Origin: Hysterangium stoloniferum
Taxonomy: Eukaryota > Basidiomycota > Agaricomycetes > Hysterangiales > Hysterangiaceae
Reading direction: 5' to 3'
Length of the DNA stretch: 64,000 nt
Assembly: GCA_015178975.1 (NCBI GenBank)
Contig: WHVD01000001.1
Coordinates: 3,720,001-3,784,000 of the forward strand
Positions 54,466 through 64,000 of the stretch are shown in pieces. The position numbers were made by a program, and so were the translations under genes. A model generated the notes under the pieces. That model did not search any database. It had not been told where the DNA came from and saw nothing but the letters and a program-made list of their open reading frames with translations. How positions within the stretch are numbered: the stretch's first letter is position 1; each line of letters starts with the position of its first letter.

Positions 54466-55903
54466 TGTTAGAAGTCATAAGTATTGCATGTCGTCGACAC
54501 TTGGCTATTTCATACTTTACAGTAGCTTAGTCATCGAAAATAAACTTTGTCCATTTTTGCTATAACATCAACATCGAACAGGTTATGGGCCCCACCCTGT
54601 TGCTTTAAAAAGTTACACTAATACTATCTCATCATCTTATGTCTACTATCAACGCCTTACTTGCAAGTATCCCAAAACTCTCAGGTGATAACTACCACGA
54701 ATGGAAGTTTTCATTGTCAATGGTTTTGCAGCATGCTGGATCATGGAGTGTTGTTAATGGTGGAACAAAGGTACCTAAGGATGAGAATAGCAAGGAGTAT
54801 TTGGATTGGGCAAAGCATTCGGAGGATGGTTACACGGCAATTGGATTGACAATTGCGTCAAGCCAACAATCGTACATATATTCAGGATTGCACCACTGGA
54901 CCAAAGGCATGGCAAGCACTTGCGAAAATCTATCAGGCAAATAATCAGGCCAATCGGATTTCGTTGAAACGCCAGCTCTATATGTACCAGCATGATGTCA
55001 AAAAGCCAGTAATAGAATATGTCCATGGCTTTTTGACTCTGGCTTCACAGCTTCGAGCAATTGGAGTTGAGTTACATGATGAGGATGTGCTGGATGTCCT
55101 CATCTATTGTTTGGCTCCGGAATTTGGTGCGGTAGCAACTGCTCTTATGCAGCATGTGGGATCACTTACAGTCGAAGAAATTTCCGCAGCGCTGGTAGAA
55201 GAAGAAAGCCATCTAAAAGGGCAGAAAGAAAATGAGAGTCAAATTGCCATGAAAATGAAAGTCGACTCACCAAATATGTGACAGCTGAAGAATTGCTATA
55301 GATGCAACGGTGAAGGTCACATTGCACGTTTTTGTCCCGCACCGAGGCCAGTTGTTTCATCTTCCAGTGGATTACCTACCGAAAACCAGGAGATCCCCAC
55401 TGATAGTGCAGGGATGAGTGCTTATATTTTGCACACTTGAAATTATCGCATGGACTAGGAGTTGCGAGTAGAGCTCCAAGGTCCGGCATTTGTTTGTAGT
55501 CTGGGAGGTTGGGGGAATGTGTTCTAGGAGCAAGAGTCACTCCAAGGTTCAATTCGACGCCAAAAGTACCAGATGGATTGCGTCTAGCAGGCGTATTCTT
55601 CAATTTTCAGACAAGTTTTTTGGACAGGTTTTTGTGTCAAGTCAGCACAGGCGTACGTTCGAATTTTGGACAGGTTTTGGATGGGTTTTGCATCGACTGG
55701 GTGTATTTTTCTTATATTGAAAAGGTTTATATTCTTGGTGGGTACATATGGATTTCCTACAAGTTCTCAACAACATGCAAAGTGGGTGTGTTAGAAGTCA
55801 GAAGTATTGCATGTCATTGACACTCAGCTATTTCATACTTTACAGTAGCTTAGTCATCAAAAATAAACTTTGTCCATTTTCACTATAATGTCAACATGGA
55901 ACA
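54466..55903 (+). mobile_element. gag-only copia-like LTR element 2 (1438 bp)
   Basis: Direct 115-bp LTRs (54466-54580 and 55789-55903; edges TGTTAGAAGTCA and CAACATCGAACA/CAACATGGAACA) with TTTCC on both sides (54461-54465 and 55904-55908). The base after the 5' LTR starts GGTTATGGGCCCCACCC, a close match to the copia primer site complementary to the middle of initiator tRNA-Met, and AAAGTGGGTG precedes the 3' LTR. Only gag lies inside. Confidence 0.92.
54639..55439 (+). pseudogene. copia-type Gag of element 2, frameshifted
   Basis: Begins MSTINALLASIPKLSGDNYH, the classic copia gag start (SGDNYHEWKFSLSMVL). A one-base shift near 54875 leads to TGPKAWQALAKIYQANNQAN and IEYVHGFLTLASQLRAIGVE, then a TGA at 55280 and a zinc knuckle CYRCNGEGHIARFC (about 55295-55336) in the same frame, ending with SAYILHT. 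Role as for element 1: shell and RNA binding. The TGA fits a CGA-to-TGA change. The two gag-only elements differ strongly in protein sequence but share architecture. Confidence 0.85.
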
Positions 55904-56729
55904 TTTCCATGCCCACTTCCTCCCATCTGAGCCAAGGTGATTTATTTTAGTCTCATCAGACCATATAACTATCCTCCAGCCATCTAAGGTCCAGTACTGG
56001 TAGGCCAAAGCAAAGTCAAGCCTCTCCTCCAAGTGTCTCTTGGACAAAAGTGGCTTCTTCTTTTTCACAACTGCTTTCATCCCTGCCTTCTTCAAGCTCC
56101 TCCAAACTGTCTGAGCTGATATAGGGTTGGTGGTGATGGTCTGAAGTGTATGGGCTATGTCAACTGCAGTTTCAGCCTTTCCAGAGGTGATCAGGTAAAC
56201 TGCAAAATCGATGTTGGTAGCAGAGAGCTTCTTGGGATGACCTCCAGTTGATTTTGGGAGGTAGGAAGGTATTTAGAGTGAAGTCTAGAGATAGTACTAA
56301 TACTAATACCAGTGATTGAGGCAATAAATGGAGTGGAATGACCAGCTTGAAGCTGGGAGATAATGTACTATTGCTGATCAGGAGTGATGGAGTGCATGAT
56401 GGATTGCTGGTAATGTAGAGAGTAGGAATATCAAAATTAACTATAAATCAACAAGTCACATCACCATGTTGAATACAATCCATAAAAGCATATGATTTGG
56501 CCAGTTAATGTAGCATATATTGCATCATAATCATCAGCAACAAAACCTTTTCAATGAGCAGGCCTGACTAAACTATTTTTAGCATCCCCTAAAAATGGAT
56601 ATTATGTAATAATATTGTACACCATGGTTCTATGTGTTTTTCTGAGATTTTTTGCTATTTTCTCTCCCCTGGTAGCAGCCTGCCAATATGCAAATGCCAA
56701 ACATTGAAAAGGTTTTGTAAGTCACTGTA

Positions 56730-57087
56730 TACAAGTGGAACTTGCGCAGACCACAGTAGATATTAGAATATAACCTGGCTTCTATCTACAAGTGAACTAC
56801 TGGGGATTATATATGTCTATGGGGAGAAGGTTCTGGAAGGGATGACAGAGATATTACTAAAGCTATGTTAAGTATGTTCCAAGATATTCTATAATATTCT
56901 AGGGATGTCAGGTTGATTACCAACATTTATTATATTAGATGAGTTACTCAACGGACGAAAGTGCCACGGGTCACACAAGCTGTAGTAGTCATTGAAGTCC
57001 AACCAAAATAAATCACATTTCTTCGGAACAGGTCCGAGGGAATGGTATTCAGGTGTGCTATACAACTGGCTCTATCTATCAATTCGT
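56730..57087. other. intergenic region
   Basis: No gene or repeat seen. GATATTCTATAATATTCTAG at 56882 is an isolated HSE-like stretch. Confidence 0.4.
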
Positions 57088-58152
57088 CTAATCCCAATCA
57101 ACTATAGTTCCTTCGACTAAGTTTCTGAAAATAGTTCTCAAGAAAGAATGGGCAGATTCTGCGGCCTGCTTCATTTGTCGATCTGTCTTTTGTGCAAGGT
57201 CAAAATCAATCAGACGCCAGTTGTGCTGGTAACCGTGGTAGGGGCAGACTAGTTTCTCTGCAGTCTGAGATGCTTCAAGAATATTACGCCAATGGACATC
57301 TACGGCCTCAATTCCTAGCATGCCTAAGTCCTCGTGAAGGTCATAGACATCCTGCCTGAGCTGAATAAGATGGTTGATACGATATCAAAATAATTGTAAA
57401 ACGTACTCTATGCCTTCAAGAGTGACACCTACGGGAAGATGATCACCAAGCTGCTCAAGTACAAGAACAGAAATCAAGTGGTGTTTTCGAACAAATGTGA
57501 GGTGGGCGGCAGGATTTGGGGTCATAGCTGCGAGGCGCCTCCTTCTTTCATCCTCTAAATCATCCCAAGAGTTGATGACTATCTCTGTCTCTTCCTCGAT
57601 TGCATCAGCATATCTCGCAGATTCTCGTGACCAAACTGAGTTTCTTAAAGACCACCTTTCTTCCTCGTCAGCTTCTTCCGCGCTCTCTTCAGAAATTTTA
57701 CGCCAATTGGGAACCTCGCATTCTTCGGTCAATTCAACTTGAAAGAAACCGTAGCAGCGTCCGATAGAGACACCCTGAAGATGTTCCATCTCTTCGTAAA
57801 ACCAAGCTTCGCGAGCCAACTTTGCGGAACGATACCTGTCAGATACTTTGATCACCAGAGGTGGGATATGGGGCCTCTCCTCTGGAGATATAATATCTAC
57901 AGAATAAACTGTCCCAACACGTCCTTGTCCCAGTTGCTCTTTCACAATGACGTGGAGAGTTCCATTACCAGGTGCTGGCAACTTGGATGGAGGACGGACC
58001 CAAAACCCGTCGGGTCGAGCTTCACCAGACCTGTCGTATAAAGGGTTGGCAGGGATTGATACACCTCGTTTACAGGTCAGCATAACGTTCTGGTCGTTTT
58101 TCTTGAGTAAACCTTCAATTTCTATGGACGAAAAGGCATTTTGTGGCTGCAT
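57088..58152 (-). CDS. basidiomycete protein kinase-like protein (about 340 aa)
   Basis: Exon 1 is 58152-57403 (250 codons) and exon 2 is 57360-57088. They join in frame over a 42-nt intron (GTTTTA to TTATTCAG), which is very short. Kinase-like landmarks: glycine loop LGQGRVGTVY (residues 74-83), lysine in PLVIKV (102), a following glutamate in LAREAWFYEEM, then DVHWRNIL (D271), where HRD would be expected, and IDFDLA (302-306) at the DFG position. An acidic insert (residues 135-190) separates the lobes. The pattern fits the atypical small kinases expanded in Agaricomycetes; substrate unknown. If the 42-nt intron is not spliced, the TGA at about 57385 truncates the protein before the catalytic loop. 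Neighbours give no functional hint. Confidence 0.7.
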
Positions 58153-58399
58153 ACGGCTTGGATATAACGTGAGGTCAGTTTAGAATAGACACTCACCATT
58201 AAACTGGTGGGTGGCATGGCGGTGAGGAGTGTCGGTGGTCTTGATTGGTGGCTGTGGCCTTGTAGTGACTCTGGTTTTCGACTTCATCCCGCAAATAAAT
58301 TGGCCGCGTAAAAAATTTTCGCCAGACACTTCCAAAAGCGGCTTTGAGCGCCTTCATGTCTACTGTTATGCAACTACTTATGTAGAATCAACAAACTAC

Positions 58400-59215
58400 T
58401 TGCACCTGAATTACACATCCTCTACGCTTGAAAGTCTACCTTTGTTATCTGTCAGCTCTTGTGTCGTATATGCAACCTCAGCTGCAACTCTATGTATTGA
58501 GTATGCACATTGACGCATCTCAGCATCAGGAACGTGAAATAAGGACTCGATAATACACAAGTTGAATAGGGAAATCAGGGAGCGGAGGCTTTTCCTAGAT
58601 GGTTCATCTAGGCCAGTTGGCAGCGATATCACCGAAGGCAGCTTATACGTATTTATTAAAGATATCATCCCGTTGCAGTTGTAAGAAGTGTTAAAGTGAG
58701 TGTATTCTTTATCCGACTGTGAAGTCGACTGCCCTCACTCGTGATTGCGTTTCACTTTTACAACTGTCATTCGCGATCCGAAATCGACCAATAGCCGATT
58801 GAGCTAGATGGTAGGGCGTCATGAAAGCATGCGAGGATTATCTAGGTACGTTGTACTACGATCTGAAGATTGTTCACTCCCTTATGAAGTTCATCAAACC
58901 AGCACGGGTTTTGCACACCATGGTAAGTCTTCCATTGTAGACTACGATATTCTGCTGACTTTTCACCCCAAGATTCAATGCTATCGTTATGGTTTGGGAT
59001 ACATCGCTCTTGTTCTGGTTCTCATTACATCCATTAAGCAACCTCAGGATGAAACATTGTTTGTACCGGTGAAGGAAAAGTGTGGGGATCAGATGATGTG
59101 GGTATAGAAGAGTGTAGGGCTTTCAAGCGACTGCTGGGATATGAAAGCGGTCGGTGGACAGTCTATGGTATCTTACCAACGCCGTTAAGGGAATCCAGTT
59201 AGAGAATTCCCTGAC
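58400..59215. other. intergenic region with two unassigned ORFs
   Basis: A minus ORF at 58411-58668 (85 aa, with SLPTGLDEPSRKSLRSLISL) looks like genuine coding sequence but no family or introns could be assigned. A plus ORF at 58808-59107 (99 aa) has one hydrophobic stretch (LGYIALVLVLITSI). Either may be a small gene or chance. Confidence 0.3.
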
Positions 59216-59217
59216 TC

Positions 59218-59820
59218 TACCAAGTCTTATCTTCAAATTGTGATCCCGCCTGAGGGGTTCCAATCAAGATGTAATCTGGTGGAGCAGAGGAATTATTCGC
59301 TCTGGCGGCACAAATGCGACCCATTGAGGATAGAAAGTCCTGTCATTTGAGTTGTTGCTAATACAACGTGTCTGATAATTATCGATTAGTATAACAAGTT
59401 CATATTACCAAATGGATAACTGATTGATAGTAACATACTCAATGGATTCCGCAATTGAGTGTATACCTCGTCCTGCACTGAAGGCTTGCTTGTCATTTGT
59501 GGTTCAAAAGTCATCATCAGAGACTCTCCAGAATTGACAAGTGAGCCCTCAGTGCAGGATGAAGTATACACTCAATTGTTGAATCCATTGAGTATGTTAC
59601 TATCAGTCAGTTACCGATTTGGTAATATTGTACTAATAATCATTGATTAGACACGTTATATCAATGGGTCGCACCTGTGCCGCGAGAGCAAATAATTCCA
59701 CTGCTCCACCAGACTACGTCTTGATTAGAACCCCTCAGGTGGGATCGCAATGTGTGGTCTTTGAAGTTAAGACTTGGTGGAGTTGCGACTTCCGGAAGCT
59801 GTTTCCGAAGAAATGGCGAG
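59218..59820. pseudogene. head-to-head inverted duplicate of the PD-(D/E)XK-like gene
   Basis: The left arm (about 59235-59500, gene on the minus strand) and the right arm (about 59505-59818, gene on the plus strand) are both copies of the middle of the gene at 21.45-22.68 kb. Each arm encodes PSVQDEVYTQL and NPLSMLLS; the right arm also keeps TCAARANNSTAPPDY and CVVFEVKTWWS. The right arm lacks about 31 bases after the intron and the left arm has lost the intron donor. Both are truncated, so neither can give the full protein. Confidence 0.8.
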
Positions 59821-59824
59821 TTGA

Positions 59825-60185
59825 GCGGCAATACGTCGGAACAAAGCACTAAGTGACAACCATTGTGGCCCCTGCGTGGTATGTGCACCAATTGATATCC
59901 AATCTCAATGATCAATTAGTTAGATTTGAATCTAATTCATTTTACTGAAGATCAAAAGATATCTAGCTTGATCCGGCCATTTATGAAAAAACATTGTTAG
60001 CGCATTCGCAATGGTAAGTGTCATGATAAGCTAGCAACTCACTCGATATGATTCTAATAGGTCTTCAAGTCGTAGACACGTTGACGCTCGTAGAACGATA
60101 TACGCGATTCGAGAATTGCGTATTTCATTTTACAACTTTAGTAATACACGATCAAAAGTTGCTGAAACGGCTCCACTGGCTTCAG
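59825..60185 (+). repeat. duplicate of the 23.2-23.6 kb flank
   Basis: Matches 23233-23590 in the same orientation, with short deletions, from GGCAATACGTCGGAACAAAG to GAAACGGCTCCACTGGCTTC. Confidence 0.85.
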
Positions 60186-60734
60186 ATATTCCTTAAAGCG
60201 CCTAGCGATTTCCTATATGTTTGGGGTTTTTGAAGCTCGCCCCTTTTAATCGTCCCCTTATGGTTTCGAGCTCTCAAGAGCAATATTAGTCTCGGGATTT
60301 ATTGGCAAAATGTTAATAGAGGTAATTTTTACAGGTTCTGTTACAACGCCTTGGTCATAGGAATCTAAGTAAATGCGGAGCGGACTCGAACTATACAAAA
60401 ACAATCTCTTATAAGGAGTCTCATGGTCAAAGTCAGACCAACATGCACAATCATATTTCCCTTGCCTGATCAACACTCTCTTTTCCAACATTGATAATTG
60501 ATAATAAGTGTTTGACGAGTCATGTAATATCACACCCTTAAACGTACAACATTGGGTTTCCAATTTACAGGGATATCACATCAGAACAAAGATATCGAAC
60601 GAGGAAAGGATACAAACACACGCAGGTGTGTGTTTGAAGATACAGGACATAACAGGCGAAATCCAGGATTCTCAAAGAGACGTAGGTGTTTAACAAAGGG
60701 GACGAGCAATAAAAGGACACATCGAGAGGGGGCA
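60186..60734. other. downstream region of the transcription factor gene
   Basis: A 101-residue minus-strand ORF (60258-60563) follows the stop codon of the regulator by 170 bases. It has no recognisable domain and may lie in the 3' untranslated region or be a separate small gene. Confidence 0.3.
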
Positions 60735-63700
60735 TCACCATGCTTCTGGCATAGCTCCAAAATCGCGATTCCACCCACTGGGGCCGTTGACGTTCAAAAA
60801 TATGTCATCTGAACCATTAATAGGCAGCCCGAGATCGCTGAGACTCTAAAAATATGCTCAATCATAACTTTTGGACACCAAAAAACGGACATACCTGTTC
60901 CCGTAGCCATAGCGGAACTGAGGACGGATTAAATACTCCTCCATCCAAGGGCCAGGAGAACCCGAGTTCCTCCACCGATGGCAAAGGTAGCGAGGCGTCG
61001 CTATCCACGAAATTGGAAGGTACGATGACTGTGCCGTCTGGACCCGGGCCGGCGAGCGGCTGTGGGGTGGCATGCGTGTGTGTAACCAGCCCCACTTTAC
61101 GGCGCAGATTAGTCAACATCAACCGTATAGTTAAGGCATAGCTATATACACAAGGTTGAGGGAATTTTTTTTTTTTTAGACACAAGGAAACACACCGCTC
61201 TGCTGCGACTTCAGATAACAGGTTGGCAAGTTGCTCAACTTGCGACGTGATTGCGCCGAGGTCAACTTCTGCAGGGAACATATTCGCCATTTTGAGGAGA
61301 AAGAGACCTGAAAACGCAGCAGTGACAAGACTATCATGTACTGCGTATCGCAACGCCGCCCTGAAAAAAAAAAGAAGGCGATATTATTGTCACACTCATT
61401 TGAGAGACGGATAAAACTGAAAAAGTGACCTGTATGCTGGCGAGCTCAAGAACGTTGATAAACAGCTCGACGCGGCTTCTTTTGCTTGGAACGCGAGCTC
61501 GCGTTGCTCGAATGGCATCTTATCCCACGATGCGCCTCGTAGCGCAACACAGAAAAGCCACAGCTTCGCATAATACAGTTCTCCAGAAAGAATTTTTCGA
61601 AGGAGAGATTCCTCTTCGATGCCCTGTGCGGCTGTTGGCGGTTAGCGCGCTTGCTTTGGTTTATTAAAACGTGACTTCTTACCATGTAGTTGATCGCAGT
61701 CGGACCACCATCTGTCCAGAGCAACGTGTGCTCGGCGAATGAAAGCAAGGGTGTTGTGATTCACCTGGCCATCCAATGGAGATAATGTCTCGTATATTTG
61801 AGCTATGGCAAGGACATGATAGGCGACGAACAAAGAAAACATCTATCCGAAGTGACATACTTTTCTGGGCGATGAGTTCTATCTGCGAAACAAGTCGCAC
61901 GTCCGTCGGGGATGTCATCGGGTGGGTGAGAAGCAAGCGGCAGTGCTTGATTGAATTTTCATCCCGCAAGACGATCGGGCGACCAGTCCCCAGGCTCAAT
62001 CTACCATTCCCGAAAATTAGGCGTCCGTAATTGAAGGTAACCGTAACCCCGTAACTCACTGGTGATCAAACCAATAAAGGCAGAGCCATATCCTCGCAGA
62101 CACCACTGCATAGTACAGGCGTGAGAAAAATGAGAGCTACTTCGGAGTTTGCGGAAAGGTTTTATATACCGAGATCTCTTTCCTCATCGTCTGTCCGTCG
62201 TTTGTTTCCCCCGTCCGCTAGTTTTTCTAGAGCGCGGTGCAGCCCCAAGTCTAGCGCCATCCGCATTGCATGACCGCATGGCAGCCATCCATTCGTACTC
62301 CACGCCGAAAGAAGCAACATAGCTAGGAGGAAAAAAACCGAAGACATGAAGAAACAGCCCACCGAGGCAAGTGGCAGAACACACCTTGAACCGCCTCCTT
62401 CCGGACAATTGGCCCAAATAAGGTGGATCTTGCAATACCTTGTGCTTCCTCCAAGCACTTGTAGAATGTCGGGGTAGGCGGGCCTGAGAGTGGGAAATGA
62501 ACAGTGTCACGCGTAAATAAGAATTCTAAGACGTACTGTTTCCGCTGCGTATCTTACTTGCGACTGCCAAGATTGTGTCGAAGCAGAAGGGCGTGCGTTC
62601 CTTGAGTCCCTCATAGGTATCGTAAGCAGGGTCGAAGAGGGGAATAAATAGATGGCATCCGGAGAAAAATCTAGGTGGCAAAGAAATGGTCAGCACGATA
62701 CAACACTAGTTCGGAAACGATGTGAGCTAACATGTGGTAGAGTTCTTGGGCTTCTTGTTCAGACACCAGACCCTGAATACGATTCATTTGGCACTGTCCT
62801 CGCATATTATACGTTTGAATGATACCTTTTCCAAAACGCTGGGGAACGCATTTCGAGGGGTGGGCTCTACCCTTCTACGCTTTTTAACCCTGCGGTAGGA
62901 AAAATGGTGTAGATTAACGTCGGCTCCGGTCGAAATATTTCGTAAACGGCTTACCTGGACACGTTTGCCGAAGGTGCCGCAGCAGCTTCAGCGGCGGCGT
63001 TGGCCAACCCTTGCAAAGCCTCAATGGGAGCATTCATGGATGACCGGGGAAGCGTGTCTTCTGACTCATCATCTGAAGATGGGGCTGTGCTTGGCGCAAT
63101 GCCGTAAGTGGCGTATTTGTGTGGCTGGGGAGCATCAGGTTATTGGAATTCGAAGAGTAAGAAGACGACTTACTGGAGGGGCGAAACCAGGGAGCGGGGG
63201 GAACTGTCTGGCCCCGCCGTTTGGCCTTCCTGCATCGTCTTGTGAATAAAATTCGACACCACGGGATGGCTGGCCGTAAGACGTAGGGGGTGGTATGCCG
63301 GATGAGAAGCCAATATCGTTCCCGTTATTTCCCTGGATCGCAGAAAGGATACGGTCCAGCGAGGATTGCATGCCAAGCATCGTACTGTTCATGACCTGGA
63401 GAATGAATTGATTGAAGAGGTATAAATGAATTGTCCGATATGATCTAAGTTGAGGCACATACAAGATACTGGCCCTCGAGACGTGAGATCCTCCTTTCCA
63501 GAAGAGCGGATTCAGCGAGATTCTCCACGTCCACTACCGGTGCGCACTCACTCAATGGAACCGCTCGACATTGCAGGGACAATCTTCTTTTCAGGTTTCT
63601 CAAAGATACACTGCGTCCCGTTAAGCTGACAGCGACGGCACGGAGCCTGCTCTCCGGCCCGCCGGGCCTCTTTGAGCATTTGTGAAATGATAGTTTACAC

Positions 63701-63946
63701 TAGAAATATTTTCACCTCTCCTTCACATCGATTTTTGCCTTTGCGGCAAGCCGTGCAGGCTCTGGCACCCCGTTTGGGGATATGCACCGGCGACGTTTGC
63801 TTCTGGCCGGGAGGTTGACCGTTCTGCTGCATTCCGTCGGCCGTTATGCCATTTGACGCGGAAGGTACGCCGTTAGGTGGACTGGTGCGCCGCCTCTTAT
63901 TAGGTACATCCGAGTTCGATACAGAGGTAGAGGGAGAAAGAGACAT
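60735..63946 (-). CDS. Zn2Cys6 fungal transcription factor, 17 exons, 756 aa
   Basis: Seventeen exons join without a break: 63946-63716, 63646-63552, 63493-63463, 63395-63174, 63124-62955, 62889-62826, 62772-62732, 62670-62537, 62483-62385, 62322-62170, 62105-62060, 62000-61861, 61802-61683, 61631-61430, 61360-61196, 61141-60895 and 60845-60735 (2271 nt). Exon 1/2 gives a canonical C-x2-C-x6-C-x5-C-x2-C-x6-C cluster (Cys 64, 67, 74, 80, 83, 90), followed by a short coiled coil (RISRLEGQYLVMNS). The central part (FSGCHLFIPLFD, SAWSTNGWLPCGHAMRMALD, LDLGLHRALE, SARIWLCLYWFDHQLSLGTG, ENSIKHCRLLL) is the fungal_trans domain, and the C-terminus ends GWNRDFGAMPEAW, typical of such factors. It should bind paired CGG-type sites in the nucleus. 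Target genes are not evident. The donor of intron 14 is GTCACT; the others are ordinary. Codons keep many CpGs, unlike the transposons. Confidence 0.92.
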
Positions 63947-64000
63947 GGCGCTGAGCTACATGCACGCCGTACTCATTAGCTGATGTCCCATCGGTAAAGT
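63947..64000 (-). promoter_or_regulatory. 5' flank of the transcription factor
   Basis: Only 54 bases upstream of the chosen ATG are in the window, so promoter elements cannot be judged. No in-frame upstream ATG is seen here. Confidence 0.4.

Larger units (their letters stand above)
53697..56727 (-). mobile_element. Tc1/mariner 2 split by a gag-only LTR element
   Basis: Inverted repeats of about 230 bp (53697-53930 and 56490-56727; outer CAGTGACTTACAAAACC) next to TA. Without the insertion the element is 1588 bp. Transposase pieces: ISTISRLHSKYLP (about 56270), MKKAGMKAVVKKKKPLLSK (56040-56095) with the first catalytic D in VIWSDETKINHLGSDGRK (about 55920-55970), then beyond the insertion KKTGEGLNERLVQGTVKFSG (54400-54465), the second D region frameshifted near 54240, and the E region near 54140. 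Frameshifts and the insertion make it dead. Confidence 0.88.

Noticed and set aside
61223..63249. Several plus-strand ORFs of 60-95 residues
   Set aside because: They are antisense to the exons of the Zn2Cys6 gene, whose 17-exon frame explains the region.

Overview
The window reads as a transposon-saturated stretch of a filamentous basidiomycete (Agaricomycete) nuclear genome. Short GT-AG introns with CTRAY branch sites, a Zn2Cys6 regulator, a basidiomycete-type kinase-like gene, Ty3/gypsy and Ty1/copia retrotransposons and Tc1/mariner transposons all fit. An ectomycorrhizal-type, repeat-rich genome is an inference from this content. No tRNA or rRNA gene, CRISPR array or bacterial operon was seen.

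Layout. 1-20 kb: broken Ty3/gypsy copies of three families (called here A, D and K), solo LTRs, copia scraps and two coding-independent minisatellites. 19.8-24.6 kb: a small low-repeat island with the C-terminus of a probable Plavaka-type transposon protein, an intact three-exon gene (373 aa) with a PD-(D/E)XK-like motif, and a hypothetical gene. 24.9-26.7 kb: a chain of different minisatellites. 26.7-53.6 kb: heavily nested retroelements, including solo LTRs inside solo LTRs with intact 5-bp target site duplications (TSDs), two mariner elements and a gag-only LTR element. 53.7-56.7 kb: a mariner split by a second gag-only LTR element. 57-64 kb: gene-bearing DNA with a kinase-like gene, an inverted-repeat pseudogene of the 22-kb gene, and a complete 17-exon Zn2Cys6 transcription factor on the minus strand.

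How the pieces relate. Family K is a chromodomain Ty3/gypsy element with LTR type F. Family D has a CCHC gag and its own LTR. Family A has a different gag/protease and received two copies of solo LTR B, one of which received solo LTR C. Nine LTR or gag-only insertions (B three times, C, E twice, F, G, and the two gag-only elements counted together as the ninth type) keep identical 5-bp TSDs, so the nesting order can be read directly. Almost all pol genes are dead, often through what look like CGA-to-TGA changes, which points to cytosine deamination at CpG (methylation or RIP-like). The best candidates for something under-described are the pair of tiny gag-only copia-like elements with a half-tRNA type primer site, and the PD-(D/E)XK-like gene with its palindromic pseudogene. 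No new defence or biosynthetic system was found.
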